Shown here: piece after piece, positions 25,662-34,860 of the stretch
Layout of the letters: each line of letters starts with the position of its first letter
Numbering within the stretch: the first letter of the stretch is position 1
DNA from: Flavobacterium sp. SUN052
GTDB lineage: Bacteria; Bacteroidota; Bacteroidia; Flavobacteriales; Flavobacteriaceae
Length of the DNA stretch: 64,000 nt
Assembly: GCF_028867935.1 (NCBI RefSeq)
Contig: NZ_JAPQNS010000006.1
Span: forward strand, 310,001-374,000
Direction of reading: 5' to 3'
Notes under the pieces: model-generated
Databases searched by the model: none
Seen by the model: the letters and a program-made list of their open reading frames with translations, nothing else
Told to the model about the DNA's origin: nothing
Program-made: the position numbers and the translations under genes

Positions 25662-26564
25662 ATGTTGCCTGAAAATCCCCATGATAAGTTTTTTAAAGAG
25701 GCTTTTTCGCGCCCCGATGTATTAATCGACTTCATGCAGGCTTATGTGCCAGAGACATTGTTTACCAAGCTCGATTTCGCAACCCTTCAACGCGAAACGG
25801 ACTCGTTTACAGACGATGGACTGGATGAACACTTCGCTGATCTTGTTTTTACGGTAGCGTTCAACGGAAAGCCCATTCTGGTAACGCTGTTGCTGGAACA
25901 CAAAAGCTACGTTGAGAACTACCCTCATTTTCAGTTAAACAGGTATCTGCTGTCTATTTGGTCACACCAATTGACTGAGAAAAAACCTCTCAGGCCTGTA
26001 TTACCTATCGTGATCTATCATGGCGACCGACCCTGGCCTCACCGTCCGCTATCGGCTTATTTTGAGGCAATTGACGACGCTCTACTGCCTTTTACACCTG
26101 CTTTCGATTATGTATTAATCGACTTATCAACAGTTCCCGAAGCCGTTTTACCGCGTCTACATAATGACTATGCCCGGCTCACGGCTCTTCTTTTACAAAA
26201 TAGTCGCCGTAAAAAGCGACTAGCAAAGGTGATGGAACAACACGCCGAAGTGTTTCAAAATCTGGTAGAAACCGTATTGGGGCAGCGGTTTATTGGTACC
26301 GCCGTTATTTATCTGTCAGCAGCGTCAAGTTTGGGCAAAACGGAACTAATCGCTATATTTCGTCGTGTTTCGGAACAGACAAACAACTCAGCTATGACTG
26401 CATATGAAGAGCTCCTTTTGGAAGGTGAGCAACGCGCTGCGCTTAAATTTATCCGCGGCTTGTGGAAGCAGGGTATCGACCCTCAAATTATAGCCAAAGC
26501 CACCGAAATGCCACTTGACGAAGTGCAAGCGATAATTAAGAAGATCAACGAAGAGACTAAATAA
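25662..26564 (+). CDS. Rpn family recombination-promoting nuclease (transposase_31/PD-(D/E)XK)
   Basis: 300 residues from ATG 25662; an ATG at 25575 lies within the divergent neighbour and is unlikely. MLPENPHDKFFKEAFSRPDV is the family start; DEHFADLVFTV with PILVTLLLEHKSY gives the D...E-x-K nuclease core; then RPVLPIVIYHGDRPW, another Rpn/PF04754 hallmark. RpnA-type proteins cut DNA and raise recombination. The C-terminal region (KFIRGLWKQGIDPQIIAKAT) is the usual short helical repeat of this family. Followed by a strong terminator. Confidence 0.87.
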   Translation: MLPENPHDKFFKEAFSRPDVLIDFMQAYVPETLFTKLDFATLQRETDSFTDDGLDEHFADLVFTVAFNGKPILVTLLLEHKSYVENYPHFQLNRYLLSIWSHQLTEKKPLRPVLPIVIYHGDRPWPHRPLSAYFEAIDDALLPFTPAFDYVLIDLSTVPEAVLPRLHNDYARLTALLLQNSRRKKRLAKVMEQHAEVFQNLVETVLGQRFIGTAVIYLSAASSLGKTELIAIFRRVSEQTNNSAMTAYEELLLEGEQRAALKFIRGLWKQGIDPQIIAKATEMPLDEVQAIIKKINEETK

Positions 26565-26586
26565 AGCCGGTTTACACCGACAGTAG

Positions 26587-26619
26587 AAAGCGAACTGATT
26601 CCATCGGTTCGCTTTTTTT
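26587..26619 (+). terminator. Rho-independent terminator after Rpn gene
   Basis: Stem AAAGCGAACTGAT / ATCGGTTCGCTTT (26587-26599, 26603-26615; one G-T pair) with a TCC loop and a run of T's to 26619. It separates the Rpn gene from the nad operon. Confidence 0.85.
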
Positions 26620-26644
26620 AATTTATCTACCCTATTTTGCCGCT

Positions 26645-27502
26645 ATGAATACAACAATGCTCCAAGACTTCATCCGAACGGCGCTGGCCGAAGACGTCGG
26701 CGACGGCGACCATACGTCTCTTTCAACTATTCCGGCCGACGCGCAGCGCCGGGCTCGATTACTCGTCAAAGACACTGGCGTACTGGCTGGTGTAGAGGTG
26801 GCACTGGCTATTTTTGAGGAGGTCGACCCGGCTTTCGAGGTAGATGTACTGATCGAAGATGGCACCGAAATAAAACCCGGTGACATTGTACTGACCGTCT
26901 CAGGCAGCGCCCGCAATATTCTGACGGCCGAGCGACTGGTGTTGAACTGTATGCAACGCATGAGCGGTATTGCCACTCAAACGCGTCGGATGGTAAAGCT
27001 GCTGGAAGGCACCCGTGCTCAGTTGCTCGACACCCGCAAAACCACCCCCAACTTCCGCATTTGTGAGAAAATGGCGGTAAAAATTGGTGGGGGCGTCAAT
27101 CACCGGTTTGGCTTGTACGACATGATTCTGATTAAAGACAATCACATCGATTACGCAGGGGGCGTTACGCAGGCTGTTATCCAAGCAAATGAATACTTGA
27201 AACGCACTGGTCGGCAGCTAGAAATCGAGGTCGAAATGCGCACCCGCGCCGAAGTAGAAGAGGTGCTGAAACTAACGGAGTCGGGCGAGGTTAAAGTAGA
27301 TGTGTTGTTGCTGGACAATTTCAAGCCCGACGAAATCCGTGATCTTGTGCAGCTCATCGACAACCGAATTACGACGGAAGCTTCGGGTGGCATTAACGAA
27401 GAGAATCTGCGCGCGTATGCCGAAACAGGCGTAAATTTCATTTCGTCGGGCGCGTTGACGCATCACGTTCGGAGCCTGGATCTGAGTTTGAAAGCATTTT
27501 AG
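26645..27502 (+). CDS. nadC: Nicotinate-nucleotide pyrophosphorylase (carboxylating)
   Basis: 285 residues, the usual length. It converts quinolinate and PRPP to nicotinate mononucleotide with CO2 release. Visible: LAEDVGDGDHTSLSTIPADA at the start, NCMQRMSGIATQTR, the PRPP-site DTRKTTPNFR and GGGVNHRFGLYDMILIKDNH, and SGGINEENLRAYAETGVNFI. First gene of the de novo NAD run; a near -7 box (TATTTTG, one base short) lies at 26632-26638. Confidence 0.97.
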   Translation: MNTTMLQDFIRTALAEDVGDGDHTSLSTIPADAQRRARLLVKDTGVLAGVEVALAIFEEVDPAFEVDVLIEDGTEIKPGDIVLTVSGSARNILTAERLVLNCMQRMSGIATQTRRMVKLLEGTRAQLLDTRKTTPNFRICEKMAVKIGGGVNHRFGLYDMILIKDNHIDYAGGVTQAVIQANEYLKRTGRQLEIEVEMRTRAEVEEVLKLTESGEVKVDVLLLDNFKPDEIRDLVQLIDNRITTEASGGINEENLRAYAETGVNFISSGALTHHVRSLDLSLKAF

Positions 27503-27516
27503 GATGTTAGATTTTA

Positions 27517-27572
27517 GACATTGGACGTTAGATTTTTGTTACCACATTGATTGATGTCCAGTATCCAATGTC
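27517..27572. repeat. Weak inverted repeat in the nadC-nadA gap
   Basis: GACATTGGA (27517-27525) pairs with TCCAATGTC (27564-27572) within a 96-base gap rich in TTAGA/TGGAC words. The arms are short and the flanks only partly complementary, so this looks like a degenerate copy of a dispersed element, not a working terminator. Confidence 0.4.
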
Positions 27573-27598
27573 CAGAGTCTTAATAAATACCCCAACCA

Positions 27599-28588
27599 AT
27601 GGAAGCACTACTCGAAGAGGTACAGCGCGTGGGTTACGTAAATGAACCCGTTGCCGACGATATAGATTTAGTAGCCGAGATTAAGCGGCTTAAAAAGGAG
27701 AAGAATGCAGTTATTTTGGCTCACTATTATGTGGACGGCAGCATTCAGGATTTGGCCGATTATATTGGTGATAGTCTTGGCCTCAGCCAACAGGCGGCCT
27801 CTACCGAAGCTGACATGATTGTGTTTTGCGGGGTACATTTCATGGGCGAAACCGCCAAGGTGCTCTCTCCGCACAAGAAGGTGGTGATTCCAGACCTGAA
27901 CGCGGGTTGCTCCCTCGCCGACTCGGCCCCGGCTGATAAGTTTGCCGCTTTTAAGGCGCAGTATCCCGATCACATGGTGCTGTCGTACATCAACTGCTCG
28001 GCCGAAATAAAGGCTCTGTCCGATATTATCGTGACCTCGTCGAACGCGCTCAAGATTGTAGAGAGCCTGCCCAAAGATCAGAAAATTATCTTCGCTCCCG
28101 ACGCTAACTTAGGACGGTACGTAGCCAAAAAGACTGGTCGTGACATGGTGTTGTGGGATGGTGCCTGCATTGTTCACATCGATATCTCGCTCGAAAAACT
28201 GCAAAAGCTCCGCGCCGAAAACCCCGACGCGAAGTTCATTGCTCACCCCGAGTGTCAGGAGCATATTCTGATGCACGCCGACTATATTGGCTCGACAACG
28301 GCTTTGCTAAAATACGTAGTCGACAGCCCTGAACAAACGTTCATTGTGGGCACCGAAGCGGGTATTCTACACAAGATGCGGCAGGCGGCTCCGCACAAAA
28401 AAATTATTCCGGCTCCGGCCTCAGCCAACAATACCTGCGCCTGCTCGGAATGCCCCTATATGAAAATGAATACGCTCGAAAAGCTGTACAACTGCATGAA
28501 GTACGAACAGCCTGAGATCATTGTGCCCGAAGAGGTGCGCGTGAAAGCCGAGGCTTCGGTGCTGCGGATGCTGGAGTTGAGTAAGTAG
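27599..28588 (+). CDS. nadA: Quinolinate synthase A
   Basis: 329 residues. Condenses iminoaspartate with dihydroxyacetone phosphate to quinolinate, using a [4Fe-4S] cluster. Visible: [52 protein letters not shown] (first cluster Cys), FIAHPEC (second region) and [12 protein letters not shown] near the end (third). The next gene, a VapB-like antitoxin, begins 15 bases after the stop. Confidence 0.97.
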   Translation: MEALLEEVQRVGYVNEPVADDIDLVAEIKRLKKEKNAVILAHYYVDGSIQDLADYIGDSLGLSQQAASTEADMIVFCGVHFMGETAKVLSPHKKVVIPDLNAGCSLADSAPADKFAAFKAQYPDHMVLSYINCSAEIKALSDIIVTSSNALKIVESLPKDQKIIFAPDANLGRYVAKKTGRDMVLWDGACIVHIDISLEKLQKLRAENPDAKFIAHPECQEHILMHADYIGSTTALLKYVVDSPEQTFIVGTEAGILHKMRQAAPHKKIIPAPASANNTCACSECPYMKMNTLEKLYNCMKYEQPEIIVPEEVRVKAEASVLRMLELSK

Positions 28589-28603
28589 TCAATAAATTGA
28601 GCT

Positions 28604-28831
28604 ATGGAACTGACTGTACAACTTGATTTTAATGATTTGCTGAAGGCTATTCGACAATTGTCGCCTGATCAAAAAGAAACGGTCAAGAACGTACTGAGCG
28701 CGGCCGAAGATTCGGAACCATCTCCTGAGGTTAAACAATCTGTTCGGCCACTTGGAACGTTGAAAGGCTTGGTAGCGCATATAAGTGGTGATTTCGATGC
28801 GCCAATAGATGACTTCGACGCTTACCAGTAG
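28604..28831 (+). CDS. VapB-like antitoxin
   Basis: 75 residues. Acidic, with an N-terminal helical part (LLKAIRQLSPDQKETVKNVL) and a C-terminal tail GTLKGLVAHISGDFDAPIDD ending FDAYQ, like the toxin-wrapping end (KG...DFDEPL.DF) of antitoxins of the DUF2281 type that accompany PIN toxins. Three bases separate it from the PIN gene. It stands 15 bases behind nadA. Confidence 0.75.
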   Translation: MELTVQLDFNDLLKAIRQLSPDQKETVKNVLSAAEDSEPSPEVKQSVRPLGTLKGLVAHISGDFDAPIDDFDAYQ

Positions 28832-28834
28832 CCC

Positions 28835-29221
28835 ATGGAAGTACTACTAGATACACATGTGTTACTTTGGATGTTGGATGATACAAGCCAGCTTTCGTCA
28901 CGAGCGACCAGTGTTTTACAAGATTCGTCTAACAAATTACATGTTAGCGTAGCCTCGTTTTGGGAGATGGCGATAAAGCAAGCCCTTGGAAATCGACTTA
29001 GCTTGACACAGACACTGAATGAAGTAGCTGCTGAATTGGCCCGTCTAGAAATAGAACTCTTACCGATTGAGTTAGCCGATGCGCTGTCTGTTGAACATTT
29101 ACCCTTACATCATCGCGATCCATTTGATCGTTTATTGATCTCTCAGGCCCTAAATCGAGGGTTTGTTATAATGTCGCGGGATAGTGCTTTCAAAGATTAC
29201 CCCGTTCAATTGGAATGGTAG
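28835..29221 (+). CDS. PIN domain toxin (VapC-like)
   Basis: 128 residues with the PIN RNase signature: LLDTHVLLWML (first Asp), SFWEMAIKQALG (Glu), LPLHHRDPFDRLLISQAL (third Asp, the second D of RDPFDR) and the last acidic residue in MSRDSAFKDY. Metal-dependent RNase, held in check by the preceding antitoxin. The gene overlaps the upstream in-frame extension of nadB, but nadB's real start is 17 bases after this stop. Confidence 0.9.
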   Translation: MEVLLDTHVLLWMLDDTSQLSSRATSVLQDSSNKLHVSVASFWEMAIKQALGNRLSLTQTLNEVAAELARLEIELLPIELADALSVEHLPLHHRDPFDRLLISQALNRGFVIMSRDSAFKDYPVQLEW

Positions 29222-29238
29222 TTATAGATCACCCTACA

Positions 29239-30816
29239 ATGCCTCATCAATATGATTTTCTTGTAATCGGTTCTGGCATTGCCGGGCTGAGTTACGCCAC
29301 CAAGTTAGCCATTCATTACGAAGAGGCTAACACCCCTGTCCGCATTGCCGTGATCACGAAAGTGCAGGCCGACGAGACCAATACTAAATACGCTCAGGGT
29401 GGCATTGCCGCTGTCTGGGACGAAGGCGACTCGTTTGAGAAACATATCGACGATACCATGATCGCGGGCGACAACCTCAGCGATCGGCATATTGTTGAAA
29501 TTGTAGTGCGCGAAGCCCCCGAACGGATTCAGGAGCTGATTAATTACGGAACCCGCTTCGACAAGGAAGACGACGGCGATTACGACCTCGCCCGTGAAGG
29601 GGGCCATTCAGATCACCGCATTCTGCACTTCAAAGACATTACTGGTGCCGAAATTGAGCGGGCGTTGCTGGATAAAGCCCAGTCGATGAAGTCGATTGAA
29701 ATTTTCACCCATTACTATGCCGTAGAACTCATTACTCGGCACGCGTTGGGCGAAACCGTACACCGGTACGATACGGACAATCGCTGTTTTGGTGCTTATG
29801 TGCTGAACACGCGAACGGGTCAGGTAGAGAAGTTTCTGGCTAAGACTACGTTGCTGGCTACCGGCGGTATCGGAAACATTTACCAGAATACAACCAACCC
29901 AACCATTGCGACCGGCGATGGTATTGCGATGGCCTACCGTGCTAAAGCGATTGCTAAGGACATGGAGTTCATTCAGTTTCACCCCACGGCTTTGTATGAG
30001 CCAGGTAAGAAACCAAACTTCCTGATTTCGGAGGCAGTACGCGGTTTTGGCGGGGTGTTAAAGAACCTCAAGGGCGAAACCTTCATGGAGCATTATGACC
30101 CGCGACTGTCATTGGCTCCGCGCGACATTGTGGCCCGCGCGATCGACTCCGAAATGAAGAAGGCCGGTGCCCAGCATATGTACCTCGACGTGACCCATTG
30201 CGATTACGAAAAATTCATTGAACACTTCCCGAACATCACGGCTTACTGCCGCGACAAACTGGGCATTGATATTCGTAAGGACTTCATACCAGTAGTTCCT
30301 GCCCAGCATTACCTCTGTGGGGGCGTTCGGGTCGATGAGTTTGGCAAAACCAATATTCAATTCTTGTACGCCGTGGGCGAGTGTTCGTGTACGGGCTTGC
30401 ACGGGGCAAACCGACTGGCCAGTAATTCCCTGCTCGAAGCGGTGGTGTTTGGACACCGGGCTTATCTGGACACGCTCAAGAAACTAGATGAAGCCGTCAT
30501 TCCCGAAACAATCCACGATTGGAATGACGCTGGGACAACTCACCCCGAAGAACTGGTACTAGTGACCGAAATGAAGCGGGAGCTGGAGTCGATCATGTCA
30601 AACTACGTGGGCATCGTGCGCTCTAACCGACGTCTGAAACGGGCCATGGATCGTCTCGAACTGATCTATCTTGAGCACGAGGAATTATATCGACAGTCGA
30701 AAGTTTCCGTGCCGATTTGCGAGCTACGCAACATGATCGAGGTGAGTTACCTGGTGATCAAAATGGCTATGGCTCGGCGCGAAAACACGGGACTGCATTT
30801 CAATATTGACTTGTAA
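29239..30816 (+). CDS. nadB: L-aspartate oxidase
   Basis: 525 residues from ATG 29239; the in-frame start at 29215 would overlap the VapC gene and add eight residues before the FAD motif. FAD-binding DFLVIGSGIAGLSYATKLA at the N terminus; TKYAQGGIAAVWDEGDS; REGGHSDHRILHFKD; MEFIQFHPTALYEPG; and GLHGANRLASNSLLEAVVFG are characteristic. Oxidises aspartate to iminoaspartate for NadA. Together nadC-nadA-(vapBC)-nadB encode the whole aspartate route to NaMN. Followed by a 12-bp hairpin. Confidence 0.95.
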   Translation: MPHQYDFLVIGSGIAGLSYATKLAIHYEEANTPVRIAVITKVQADETNTKYAQGGIAAVWDEGDSFEKHIDDTMIAGDNLSDRHIVEIVVREAPERIQELINYGTRFDKEDDGDYDLAREGGHSDHRILHFKDITGAEIERALLDKAQSMKSIEIFTHYYAVELITRHALGETVHRYDTDNRCFGAYVLNTRTGQVEKFLAKTTLLATGGIGNIYQNTTNPTIATGDGIAMAYRAKAIAKDMEFIQFHPTALYEPGKKPNFLISEAVRGFGGVLKNLKGETFMEHYDPRLSLAPRDIVARAIDSEMKKAGAQHMYLDVTHCDYEKFIEHFPNITAYCRDKLGIDIRKDFIPVVPAQHYLCGGVRVDEFGKTNIQFLYAVGECSCTGLHGANRLASNSLLEAVVFGHRAYLDTLKKLDEAVIPETIHDWNDAGTTHPEELVLVTEMKRELESIMSNYVGIVRSNRRLKRAMDRLELIYLEHEELYRQSKVSVPICELRNMIEVSYLVIKMAMARRENTGLHFNIDL

Positions 30817-30818
30817 AG

Positions 30819-30845
30819 TGCTGGCAGGCCCACGGCCTGCCAGCA
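30819..30845. terminator. Bidirectional hairpin after nadB
   Basis: TGCTGGCAGGCC (30819-30830), CAC loop, GGCCTGCCAGCA (30834-30845), a perfect 12-bp stem two bases after the nadB stop and 10 bases before the stop of the convergent small membrane protein gene. Confidence 0.8.
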
Positions 30846-30855
30846 TTCATATATT

Positions 30856-31044
30856 CTATGCCTGCCGTTGCTTGCGGTTATTTCGATAATGCATCACCAG
30901 GGCCATCATGCCCCCGCCAACCGCTGTGGTGAGTGAGTCAACAACTTGATTTTGAGCTTGTGAGAAAAAGCAGTAGGTGAGGATAGCAAGACCAGCGAGT
31001 GCTGCCAACGCGTAAATAAGATTGGTACGGAGGTTGGAATTCAT
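30856..31044 (-). CDS. Small membrane protein, two predicted helices
   Basis: 62 residues from ATG 31044; a GTG/TTG-type extension to 31065 is possible. Two hydrophobic segments, LIYALAALAGLAILTYCFF and VVDSLTTAVGGGMMALVMHY, then a basic tail RNNRKQRQA. No family recognised. Convergent with nadB. Confidence 0.6.
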   Translation of the reverse strand: MNSNLRTNLIYALAALAGLAILTYCFFSQAQNQVVDSLTTAVGGGMMALVMHYRNNRKQRQA

Positions 31045-31195
31045 AATACTTGTTAGTTTATACAAGTTAGATGTTCTGTAAAAATAAATACAGGCCGTTA
31101 AAATGCCTACTTACATCGGCAAATTCTCATGACTTCTTAATGCTTTTGCAGGGAGCTGTTGTACGGTAACTCGTCGCGCTTATCTTCGTCCTGCT

Positions 31196-32620
31196 ATGCT
31201 CCTCCTCTTTATTTATCTCTATTTGCTCCTCAACATCGCTGTAGGGGCCTGGGCTGCCCGGCGAGTGAACACCGCTCAGGATTTTGTACTGGCAGGTCGG
31301 GGATTGCCGCTGGCGTTGGCGGCTTCGGTTACGTTTGCTACCTGGTTCGGCTCCGAAACCATTATGGGTGCCCCGGCCAAGTTTGTGGATGGGGGTGTTC
31401 CTGCGATCATCGAAGAACCCTTTGGGTCGGCACTTTGCCTGTTTCTGGTCGGATTACTGTTCGCCCGGCCTCTCTACAGGCTCAACATTACCACCTTCTC
31501 CGATTATTTTCGAATCCGTTTTGGACGGTCGGCTGAGTTGCTGTCGGCGCTGATTATGATTCCATCGTATTTCAGTTGGATTTCGGCTCAGTTCATTGCT
31601 ATCGGTATTGTCCTGAACGTTGTAACAGGAATTGATCAGGCGTACGGCATCATTATTAGTGCGGGCATTGTGATGATTTACACTCTGTTGGGAGGTATGT
31701 GGTCTATTTCTGTTACGGATTTTCTGCATAACGCCGTAATCGTGGTGGCCTTGTTCATTGTAGCTATTCCGTTGTGGCAGGAACTGGGGGGATGGGATGC
31801 TATACAGCAGCGTACTGCCGTGCGACCAGATTTCTGGCGATTTGGACCCGAGTGGACATTTAAAGGCGTAATGGAATACATTGCCGCCTGGATCACTATT
31901 GGGCTGGGTTCATTGCCGCAACAAGATATTTTTCAACGGGTTATGTCGGCCAAGTCGGAGCGGGTAGCTGTGCGGGCCTCTTACATAGCATCAGGTTTGT
32001 ACCTGACCGTAGCCGCCCTGCCATTGTTCATTGGCCTTGCCGCTCAGTTTTTGCACCCTGATCTGCCAATGGGTAGTGACCAAGACCGGCAATTGCTGAT
32101 TCCGAATATGGTAATGAAACACGGCGGTTTGCCTTTGCAAATTCTGTTTTTCGGGGCGGTAACCTCGGCCATCCTGAGTGTATCGAGTGGGGCGATTCTG
32201 GCCCCGGCCGCTGTTTTCGGCGAAAACGTGGTGAAATTCTTTCAGCCAAACCTCAGCGACAAATCTATATTATTAACCATTCGATTAGCGGTGATAGTAA
32301 TCACTGTTGGGTGTGTTTGGATGAGCTTGGCCCGCGACGTAAGTATTTATGATCTCGTTGGTGAGTCGTCGGCTTTTAGTCTGGTATCCCTCTTCATACC
32401 GTTGCTGGCCGGCATTTACTGGCGACGGGCCAACCTTATTGGCTGCCTGGCTAGCATGGTCGTAGGGCTGGCGGTGTGGTTCGTTTGTTTGCTGCTCGAC
32501 ACAACTACGGTGCCACCCATGATGTGGGGATTACTGGCGAGTACGGTCGCAATGGGAATAGGTAGTTTGCTCAGCCAAAATACCGCTGCTCAATCCGCCC
32601 TATATACCCCAAATCAATAG
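31196..32620 (+). CDS. Sodium:solute symporter family protein
   Basis: 474 residues with about 12-13 membrane segments. SSS-family marks: ARRVNTAQDFVLAGRGLPLA after helix 1, FATWFGSETIMGAPAKFVDG (helix 2 unwound region, Na+ site), GLGSLPQQDIFQRVMSAKSE, a well conserved motif. Substrate cannot be deduced. The last 50 bases overlap the 3' end of the convergent NUDIX gene. Confidence 0.9.
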   Translation: MLLLFIYLYLLLNIAVGAWAARRVNTAQDFVLAGRGLPLALAASVTFATWFGSETIMGAPAKFVDGGVPAIIEEPFGSALCLFLVGLLFARPLYRLNITTFSDYFRIRFGRSAELLSALIMIPSYFSWISAQFIAIGIVLNVVTGIDQAYGIIISAGIVMIYTLLGGMWSISVTDFLHNAVIVVALFIVAIPLWQELGGWDAIQQRTAVRPDFWRFGPEWTFKGVMEYIAAWITIGLGSLPQQDIFQRVMSAKSERVAVRASYIASGLYLTVAALPLFIGLAAQFLHPDLPMGSDQDRQLLIPNMVMKHGGLPLQILFFGAVTSAILSVSSGAILAPAAVFGENVVKFFQPNLSDKSILLTIRLAVIVITVGCVWMSLARDVSIYDLVGESSAFSLVSLFIPLLAGIYWRRANLIGCLASMVVGLAVWFVCLLLDTTTVPPMMWGLLASTVAMGIGSLLSQNTAAQSALYTPNQ

Positions 32621-33023
32621 CTGAGTCGAACCATTGCTGAATGGCCTTGCCCACGTTAGGGTATAGGTTCAGTTTGTCCAGTTCTCCCACCGGTACCCAT
32701 CGAACAGCTAGCGCCGTTGTTTCTGCTGGGTTTAGTACGGGTTCACCTTGACTGTCCCGAGCGGCAAAAACAATATGTAGCACATCATCGGCGCGTTCGG
32801 AAAGGAGCATTTCGCCTGCAAAAACCATTTCCCCAATGGTAACGCTTACTCCTAATTCTTCCTGCACTTCACGAGCCACCGTTTGGGGTAGGGTCTCGCC
32901 CCTGTCGGGGTTGCCGCCGGGCAGGGCAAACACGTCGGCCTCGCCATAGCGATAGTGCATCAGCAGGACTTCGGTTTGGGCATCACGGGTTCGCCAGATC
33001 AGGGCGGAGGGTCTTACCTTCAT
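32571..33023 (-). CDS. NUDIX hydrolase
   Basis: 150 residues. The NUDIX box is complete: GGNPDRGETLPQTVAREVQE then ELGV (GX5EX7REXXEEXG). Cleaves nucleoside diphosphate-linked substrates, likely a house-cleaning enzyme. Its start overlaps the Uma2 stop by four bases (ATGA), so the two are translationally coupled. Its 3' 50 bases are antisense to the symporter gene. Confidence 0.92.
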   Translation of the reverse strand: MKVRPSALIWRTRDAQTEVLLMHYRYGEADVFALPGGNPDRGETLPQTVAREVQEELGVSVTIGEMVFAGEMLLSERADDVLHIVFAARDSQGEPVLNPAETTALAVRWVPVGELDKLNLYPNVGKAIQQWFDSAIDLGYIGRIEQRYFG

Positions 33024-33586
33024 GCAAATAATTCCTCAACCCGAAAAGAAAAATCAGGCAGCACGGGGGCAGCAGAAATCAGATCAGCTCCTTTGTATGC
33101 CTGCGAATAGTCGGGCGATGTATAAACGTTGATTTTTTTGTGGTTGGGAATGATGTACCAAACTAATTGAGCACCGGCATCAAAATAGTCCTGAATTTTG
33201 TCGAGAACGTCTTGGTATGATTCTGAATCAGAGAGAATTTCAATAGCAAAGCGAGTTTTCTGCCGGATGCCCATCCGCGTTTCCTCAATTTGTTCCAGCG
33301 TAAAATAAGCTAAATCGGGTCGGCGTTTGCGAACGTTGTCAACATACGAATCCATTTCTGGTGTCAACTCATCACCTCGCTCAAAAGCGGCTGTTTTAAT
33401 AAATAGCCGATTCAGAAATTTTATCAGGAGGTACTCGTCTTGTTTCATATCTGTTTTTTCGATGATGCGGCCCCGAACAAATTCGTAGCTGCCATCGTGG
33501 CCATATTGGCTCTCCCACTGCTCAAACTCATCTACTGTTTGCAAATGAGTTGGAAGCGATTTAACAACGGGTTCTGTCAGTGTCAT
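33020..33586 (-). CDS. Uma2 family (DUF820) putative endonuclease
   Basis: 188 residues. DUF820 pattern: TVDEFEQWESQYGHDGSYEF then RGRIIEK, RRPDLAYFT (catalytic Asp), RFAIEILSDSESYQDVLDKI (Glu, with the family's E-x-x-S), DYFDAGAQLVWYIIPNHKKI. Restriction-fold proteins of unknown role, abundant in cyanobacteria and Cytophagales. Precedes and overlaps the NUDIX gene. Confidence 0.88.
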   Translation of the reverse strand: MTLTEPVVKSLPTHLQTVDEFEQWESQYGHDGSYEFVRGRIIEKTDMKQDEYLLIKFLNRLFIKTAAFERGDELTPEMDSYVDNVRKRRPDLAYFTLEQIEETRMGIRQKTRFAIEILSDSESYQDVLDKIQDYFDAGAQLVWYIIPNHKKINVYTSPDYSQAYKGADLISAAPVLPDFSFRVEELFA

Positions 33587-33662
33587 AGCGTTGTTTGGCT
33601 TAAAACCTAAATATACCTAATTGGAAGTGAATGGGCAATTTCCAAAATCCCCAATCCACTAA

Positions 33663-34859
33663 CTAAAACCGCGCCAGCACTTTCCCTGATACCGTTTGGC
33701 CGATGGATAACGACGATGTAGCCGCTGGCGAAGGCGCGTTGCAAACATTGATGGCCCGTTCGGTTTCGATGATCGAAAAATCGTCGAGGAGGCCACCGGT
33801 GCGGTCGCAGGCCTGGGCGCGAACGCCCGACCCACCATCTTCGAGGTCGTCTTCCTGAATTTCGGGAATCAACTCCTGTAAGGCTTTGGTGAACGCCGAT
33901 TTTGAGAATGAACGGTACATTTCGCCGAGACCCGTTTGCCAATATTTGGCCGCCACCTTTTGGAAACCGGGCCAACTCAGCGTCTCGAATAACTCACGGG
34001 CGTTAATGTCGGTTTTGTGGTATCCTTCACGCCGAAAGGCCAGCACGGCATTGGGGCCAGCCTCAACGCCCCCGCCAATCATGCGCGTGTAATGCACACC
34101 TAGAAACGGAAAGTTGGGGTCAGGGACGGGGTAAATCAGGTGCTTCACCAGATGTTGCCGGTGAGGTTTCAGCTTGAAGTACTCGCCCCGAAATGGCACA
34201 ATCTGAAGGCCAATAGGTTCGCGCTGGGTCATTTGAGCCACTTTGTCGGAGTACAGGCCCGCGCAGTTTACCACCAGCTTGGCCTCATACGTTGTCTTGC
34301 TCGTCACAACAACCGTAAGCGTGTTACCCGGCGTGAGTTGTTCAACGCGCTCGTTGAGGTGAATTTCGCCCCCCAGCGCCCGGAGTTTCTCGGCGTACTT
34401 TTCGCACACCGCCGTGTAGTCTACAATGCCCGTATACGGCACTCGAATACCGGCAACACCGCTGACGTGCGGTTCAATTTCGCGCATTTCGGCCACCGAA
34501 ACTTTCGCAATTTTGGTCAACCCATTTTGCAAGCCGCGTTGATACAGCGTTTCTAACTGGGGTAATTCTTCCTGTTTGGTCGCTACCACAATCTTCCCGC
34601 ATAAATCGAACGGAACGCCCTCTTCCTCGCAAAACTGCACCAGCATATCGTAACCCCGAATGCAGTTGGTCGCTTTTAGGCTACCCGGTTTATAGTATAA
34701 CCCAGAGTGAATTACTCCTGAATTGTGCCCGGTTTGGTGAGCAGCAACCCGGTTTTCTTTTTCCAGCACAACGACGCTCAAACTGGGTCGTTGCTGCTTG
34801 ATTTTCAGAGCGGTAGCTAATCCGACGATTCCTCCGCCGATGATGATTACATCTGTCAT
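33663..34859 (-). CDS. lhgO: L-2-hydroxyglutarate oxidase
   Basis: 398 residues. FAD motif DVIIIGGGIVGLATALKIKQ, then HQTGHNSGVIHSGLYYKPGS, a distinctive LhgO segment, LYSDKVAQMTQREP, and FPFLGVHYTRMIGGGVEAGP. DAO-family flavoprotein that oxidises L-2-hydroxyglutarate to 2-oxoglutarate and feeds electrons to the membrane. Its start is one base after the anmK stop, indicating a shared transcript. Confidence 0.93.
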   Translation of the reverse strand: MTDVIIIGGGIVGLATALKIKQQRPSLSVVVLEKENRVAAHQTGHNSGVIHSGLYYKPGSLKATNCIRGYDMLVQFCEEEGVPFDLCGKIVVATKQEELPQLETLYQRGLQNGLTKIAKVSVAEMREIEPHVSGVAGIRVPYTGIVDYTAVCEKYAEKLRALGGEIHLNERVEQLTPGNTLTVVVTSKTTYEAKLVVNCAGLYSDKVAQMTQREPIGLQIVPFRGEYFKLKPHRQHLVKHLIYPVPDPNFPFLGVHYTRMIGGGVEAGPNAVLAFRREGYHKTDINARELFETLSWPGFQKVAAKYWQTGLGEMYRSFSKSAFTKALQELIPEIQEDDLEDGGSGVRAQACDRTGGLLDDFSIIETERAINVCNAPSPAATSSLSIGQTVSGKVLARF

Positions 34860-34860
34860 G

